A stretch of 12,319 bases of DNA from NCBI GenBank assembly GCA_003024985.2, contig PXIH01S0003167.1. One strand, 5' to 3'. Positions 9,242-12,319 of this stretch are shown piece by piece. Position 1 is the first letter of the stretch; every line of letters starts with the position of its first letter. Position numbers and translations under genes: made by a program. Below the pieces are notes generated by a model that saw only the letters and a program-made list of their open reading frames with translations, searched no databases and was not told the origin of the DNA. This DNA comes from Euperipatoides rowelli (lineage: Eukaryota; Onychophora; Udeonychophora; Euonychophora; Peripatopsidae).

Positions 9242-10698
9242 GTACAGTATATTATATAGGAATAAGAGCTGTTTTATAATAAATTCAAAATATTAATAGC
9301 TTCCAAATATTTCATTTTATAAATGCAAATCTGCCAGACAACAATAGGCTTTAACATCCTAAGTAGATTGCCACATCATTTTTTTAATATACTGTTTATA
9401 TATATATATTTAATATATGTTAACTAATTATAAATAAAGCCAGCTCTAAATTTATGTGACTATGTGTTTTTGGTATAACTCAAATTTAGTATTACCTACC
9501 ATTGTCTTACGCAGAAATTGTTTGCAATGATGTGATTTACAAGTTGTTGTCTTGTTGGAAGAGCATCTACAATATCTTCCTCTCTTCTTGCCAAACATTT
9601 AGTAGTTGAGAGACTTTAATTAATTTTCTTTCCTTTTTTGCTTTCGAGTTTAAATATGAGGGGAAAAAAATCATCAGTGAGGAAAACCTATTTGTTGAAA
9701 ATAGAAGCAGAAATATTAAATTTGTAATTTTGTATTTCTCTGATGGACGGTATGGAATGCTTCATATCTTGTTAAAAACAAATGCGAAAACATCTAATTC
9801 ATAAGAAAATGTCATTTAACAGTGAAGGGATGCTTGATATTTTGCAGAAATAATGAGTTGAATGAGAAATTGTTTGCCTTCATTAGTTTAATTCTATTTA
9901 CATTGTGCATAATTTGGCATTTAATAAATAATTTCCTTCCCCCTCCCCCATGAACACACAAAAAAAATATTGCTAAGATAAATTTGTGACCACTGTAAGA
10001 GATTCTGCTTTCAAAAGAAGCCAACATTCAACCAATGCATTCTTTCTGTTAAATTAAAGAAGCTAGTGTTTGTTGTAAATAAAATGAAATGTTTGTGAAA
10101 AAAAATAGAAGATTTTTATTAATTCCTAAGCTTTTATCAAACAAGTTTACTTATTTTCAATGTTTCCACTTTCCATGAATGGAAAGAAATTTATCACTTA
10201 AATCGGAGGTATGAAAAATGTTGATTGCGATCTACCGGTCAACTGTGTGATGCTTTTTTGTAGTTCACCAACAATATACAGTACGTTATATTTTCTTTTA
10301 AGTCCCAATTTCAAAAACCATTGATAAATCAATAATTAAATAATAAAGTTAAATATGTTTGTTTTTATACTAATAGAGTTATGTTTTTAATAGATAGTTG
10401 TATAATATGGGTGGTATTTTTTTAAATGTCTTTTCGTTAGTTTCAAAAACATTAACTCACTGCGTGAGTAAAATCTAATTAGAAGCTTGTGCATATACAG
10501 AAAGTAAGATTAATTTAAAAGTCTTGGTTTAATATTTTCTATTTTTGTATATTGTTTGTGTTTTATGATAATACTTTTCAAAGCTATAAATTGTCTTAAA
10601 TCACCGTGAAGAAACATCGTAACAGTCCTATAGCTTGTTTTTTTTTTAAAAAAAAAAAACTGACACGCTCAGATTAATTATGACAAATCACTGAGTAC

Positions 10699-10718
10699 AA
10701 ATATGTGTCAGATTACAT
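10699..10718 (+). repeat. 20-bp exact direct repeat, copy 1
   Basis: AAATATGTGTCAGATTACAT occurs here and again, base for base, 205 bp downstream. The word includes several G and C positions and is not simple sequence. The flanks differ (GAGTAC before and TATT after, against CCCATT and AATG at the second copy). Confidence 0.9.
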
Positions 10719-10843
10719 TATTAATAAAGGTACGGTATTATACCCTATAAAAGTATATCAATTTGCATTCTATTTGTAATACGGTAATATAATAGACTAC
10801 CAGTACTCCATATTCTCTGTACAGCATCTCCCAACTTCAATGG

Positions 10844-10950
10844 AATATTTCTTTCCTTCAAAAACATCCCAAGCTTTTATTTGCAGTAATCAATAATCCC
10901 ATTAAATATGTGTCAGATTACATAATGTTCATGGGTTCTCTTAGGAGGAA
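10844..10950 (+). repeat. Left arm of an imperfect long inverted repeat
   Basis: Read on the minus strand, this arm aligns with 11196-11308 on the plus strand. It runs from TTCCTCCT through CCCATGAA and AATGGG-TATTGATT to TTGGGATGTT, TTGAAGGAAA and AAATATT, all in the same order and nearly the same spacing. The central ~25 bases are diverged. The arm contains the second copy of the 20-bp direct repeat (10904-10923). Confidence 0.75.
10904..10923 (+). repeat. 20-bp exact direct repeat, copy 2
   Basis: Identical to the copy at 10699-10718. It lies inside the left arm of the long inverted repeat, in the part where the two arms are least similar. The two facts together suggest that this segment was copied or converted locally. 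Confidence 0.9.
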
Positions 10951-11195
10951 AGCAGCATATTTTTTTTGTTATAGGTTTTTGGAAATTTTGAGTTTTTGCT
11001 GTGTAAAAATAAATATTGAACAGGTCTCATGGATTTTTGTGCATATTTTGAAAACACAGGTTAGCTGCTTCTGATACACATTTTTGTTTTTCAAATATGT
11101 CAAGGAAAGACATTGTTACAGTAATTTAAATATAGCAAAACAAAACAAAAAAAAAAAAAAATTTTTTTGAAAACATGTAAAAATTTGTGTATAGG

Positions 11196-11308
11196 TTCCT
11201 CCTCCTAAAAGATCCCATGAAAATAACAGTATATTTAAAAATATATATAATGGGTCTATTGATTTTTGTATATATAATCTTGGGATGTTGTTGAAGGAAA
11301 TAAATATT
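11196..11308 (+). repeat. Right arm of an imperfect long inverted repeat
   Basis: Partner of 10844-10950, separated from it by about 245 bp. It begins TTCCTCCTCC and ends AAATAAATATT. Part of this arm (11237-11275, with GGGTCTATTGATTTTTGT) also resembles, in direct orientation, a stretch in the loop at 11005-11047 (AGGTCTCATGGATTTTTGT). Each is preceded about 35 bp or more upstream by TATAGGTT (10974 and 11191). The region thus mixes inverted and direct copies of one unit. Confidence 0.72.
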
Positions 11309-12180
11309 GCCCACTAAATGTGCTGAGTTTGACCAAATTATATAATTGTGACCATTGAATGATAGCCACTATTTTCATTCTTCAACCAGGTCCATAAATA
11401 TGATGATATATTTTGATACTTCCATTAAAGTAAAATGTATGGAGAAAAATAAAAATATGGGATGTTAAAGGTGGAAGCAAATAAACCATGGGAGAAATAA
11501 TCAGTTGTTAGCAAGGTAGCCATTTTTAAAAGGGCGTGGCTGAAAGAGGAAGGGTGGTGAAATTTTTTTTTATATTTTTTTCAGACATTTCATATACTGT
11601 ATGTGACCTAAATTTTTTCTGGATAATTTTATGGGGTCACTTCCGCATTAATCCAATATTGCCTGAACTTCTCAGAAAATGGCTCTTAATTGGTCTACGA
11701 CATACATTGCATGTAGAACTATCTTCTGCTGCCAGGCCTGTCATCATTTAAATAATTTTTAATTCCTTATATTTTTTTCAAATGTTATTGTGATGTACAG
11801 TAACTTTCTCTATGGAGCCCTATGGCTTCACGGAACACCATTTAGAAAACTCAGTGTTAGATCATCAATCATGTAATAAGTCTTGCATTTAACTGAATTA
11901 TGATTTATATTCTCTAAAATCAAGATTAATCTTAATAATCAGTCATGTTTGTAAAATAAGCATGACTACGATAATCTACCTGTGTATTTGCAGATTTTTT
12001 TTTTCACATTTTTATAAAACATTATTTAAATTTGATTGTGGCTTTTTTTTTTTTTTTTTGTTTCAATTTCTCTTAATTTCTTTAAAATTATTTTATTTCT
12101 CATTATAATCATAATTAATTTTGTTACTTAGTTATTTTAGCCTTGATTTATCATCTAGTGATAAATATATATTTTTATAG

Positions 12181-12249
12181 GCATGCAGAGGTGATGAAGA
12201 AAATAATTCAAACTGTTGCTGAAGGAGGAGGAGATCTTGGTGTCCATCT
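12181..12249 (+). CDS. ATG3: ATG3 exon: helix after the catalytic cysteine
   Basis: A 69-nt exon. Its first G completes the arginine codon started by AG in the previous exon. It then encodes [17 protein letters not shown] and DLGVH and leaves CT of a final codon. It matches human [24 protein letters not shown] immediately after Cys264, the helix that packs behind the active site. The exon end is fixed by homology: reading on gives LYPFSSL... and an early stop instead of the conserved YLLIFLKF, while the bases after CT are GTATCCTTTTT, an exact U12-type donor. The phase is 2 at both ends, so skipping would remove 23 residues in frame. The remaining ~26 residues of the protein lie in a later exon outside the window. 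Confidence 0.96.
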
Positions 12250-12260
12250 GTATCCTTTTT
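12250..12260 (+). promoter_or_regulatory. U12-type (minor spliceosome) 5' splice site
   Basis: GTATCCTTTTT follows the last exon directly. The first nine bases are an exact match to the U12-class donor consensus RTATCCTTT. A chance match anywhere in a window of this size and composition is expected well under once, and this one falls exactly at the required homology boundary. The intron's branch point and acceptor lie beyond the window. Confidence 0.88.
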
Positions 12261-12319
12261 CTTCATTAATTATGAACTTAGATAAGTAATTTAATTGAGC
12301 TTAAACTTTTATTATTCAT
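12261..12319 (+). other. Start of the downstream ATG3 intron
   Basis: A+T-rich sequence after the U12-type donor. If read through from the exon it meets an in-frame TAA at 12287-12289, so retention of this intron would truncate the protein and lose its conserved C-terminal segment. Confidence 0.85.

Larger units (their letters stand above)
9242..12180 (+). other. ATG3 intron E (2939 bp, phase 2)
   Basis: Donor GTACAGTA, acceptor ATATATTTTTATAG with a rather weak pyrimidine tract. It contains a (TA)n tract at about 9396-9410, an 18-base hairpin CTTTCCAT-GA-ATGGAAAG at 10169-10186, and the compound inverted/direct repeat region at 10699-11308. The open frames at 9812-10027, 11126-11314 and 11536-11751 look like chance. 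The stretch at about 11630-11750 is somewhat richer in G+C, but I recognise nothing in it. Confidence 0.9.
327..12249 (+). other. ATG3: ATG3 gene, partial (six internal exons)
   Basis: Gene span of an ATG3 orthologue. ATG3 is the cytosolic E2-like enzyme that receives ATG8/LC3/GABARAP proteins from ATG7 as a thioester and, helped by ATG12-ATG5-ATG16, passes them to phosphatidylethanolamine on the growing autophagosome membrane. Six exons joined at GT/AG sites with phases 1-1, 1-0, 0-0, 0-0, 0-2 and 2-2 give about 211 residues without a stop. Conserved blocks appear in family order: [67 protein letters not shown] and [10 protein letters not shown]. The start codon, the membrane-sensing N-terminal helix and the final YLLIFLKF-type segment lie outside the window. 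Introns run from 0.85 to 3.1 kb. Identification is from remembered family sequence, not a search, but the match is extensive. An intron-containing locus rules out a processed pseudogene. Confidence 0.97.

Noticed and set aside
10169-10186. Perfect 8-bp inverted repeat CTTTCCAT-GA-ATGGAAAG
   Set aside because: It is an isolated short palindrome with no flanking symmetry or repeat context to support a function.
10224-10246. TTGCGATCTACCGGTC-like patch resembling a mobile-element remnant
   Set aside because: It is too short and I could not find a terminus, partner copy or target duplication.
10630-10662. T-run/A-run palindromes such as T10A12 here and similar ones near 945, 7270, 9045 and 11145
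   Set aside because: Adjacent T and A homopolymers are self-complementary by composition alone, so they do not indicate terminators or elements in animal intron DNA.
12250-12289. Reading the last exon through as an alternative C-terminus ([13 protein letters not shown] then stop)
   Set aside because: It lacks the conserved YLLIFLKF segment and the sequence is an exact U12 donor. It would arise only by intron retention.
1-12319. tRNA, rRNA, snoRNA, CRISPR, prokaryotic operon or viral gene content
   Set aside because: I looked for cloverleaf-type arms, box C/D spacing, regular direct-repeat arrays and long coding runs on both strands and found none. The only supported gene is ATG3.

Overview
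The window is intron-rich, strongly A+T-rich nuclear DNA from an animal. By eye it is a little over 70% A+T, with many homopolymer runs and two single unresolved bases (187 and 4308). It carries the middle and C-terminal part of one plus-strand gene, an ATG3 orthologue. ATG3 is the E2-like enzyme that transfers ATG8/LC3-family proteins to phosphatidylethanolamine in autophagy. Several residues match the insect-type rather than the vertebrate-type sequence (for example NRKPL after GYDE, and [15 protein letters not shown]), so I favour an invertebrate. The phylum cannot be fixed from this window.

Six coding exons were found by translating between splice sites: 327-434, 2169-2227, 3074-3190, 6258-6410, 9114-9241 and 12181-12249. 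Their phases are mutually compatible and together they give about 211 uninterrupted residues, equivalent to human ATG3 residues V79 to M288 (human numbering counted from memory of that sequence). The first ~78 residues lie upstream and the last ~26 lie downstream. The exons encode the end of the N-terminal part of the E2 fold, the acidic flexible linker, the ATG7/ATG12-contact segment, the E2 core, and the HPC catalytic cysteine. The last exon ends at a donor matching the minor-spliceosome (U12-type) consensus exactly.

The other ~11.6 kb is intron. It contains a ~221-bp short inverted-repeat element with a candidate 4-bp target duplication (2524-2744), a three-unit diverged tandem repeat (about 1366-1750), a probable hAT-type transposon terminus (about 4174-4335), and a compound array of inverted and direct repeats (10699-11308). 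It also has small GC- or CpG-rich islands (1-104 and 8681-8735) and several homopolymers. I see no second gene on either strand, no tRNA or rRNA, no CRISPR array and no operon-like structure. The longer open frames outside the exons look like chance products of A+T-rich intron.

I found no previously undescribed multi-gene system. The observations most worth checking are the U12-type intron, the two inverted-repeat structures, the strong excess of TACAGTA/TACTGTA and AGGCCT words, and divergence in the ATG7/ATG12-contact segment of ATG3.
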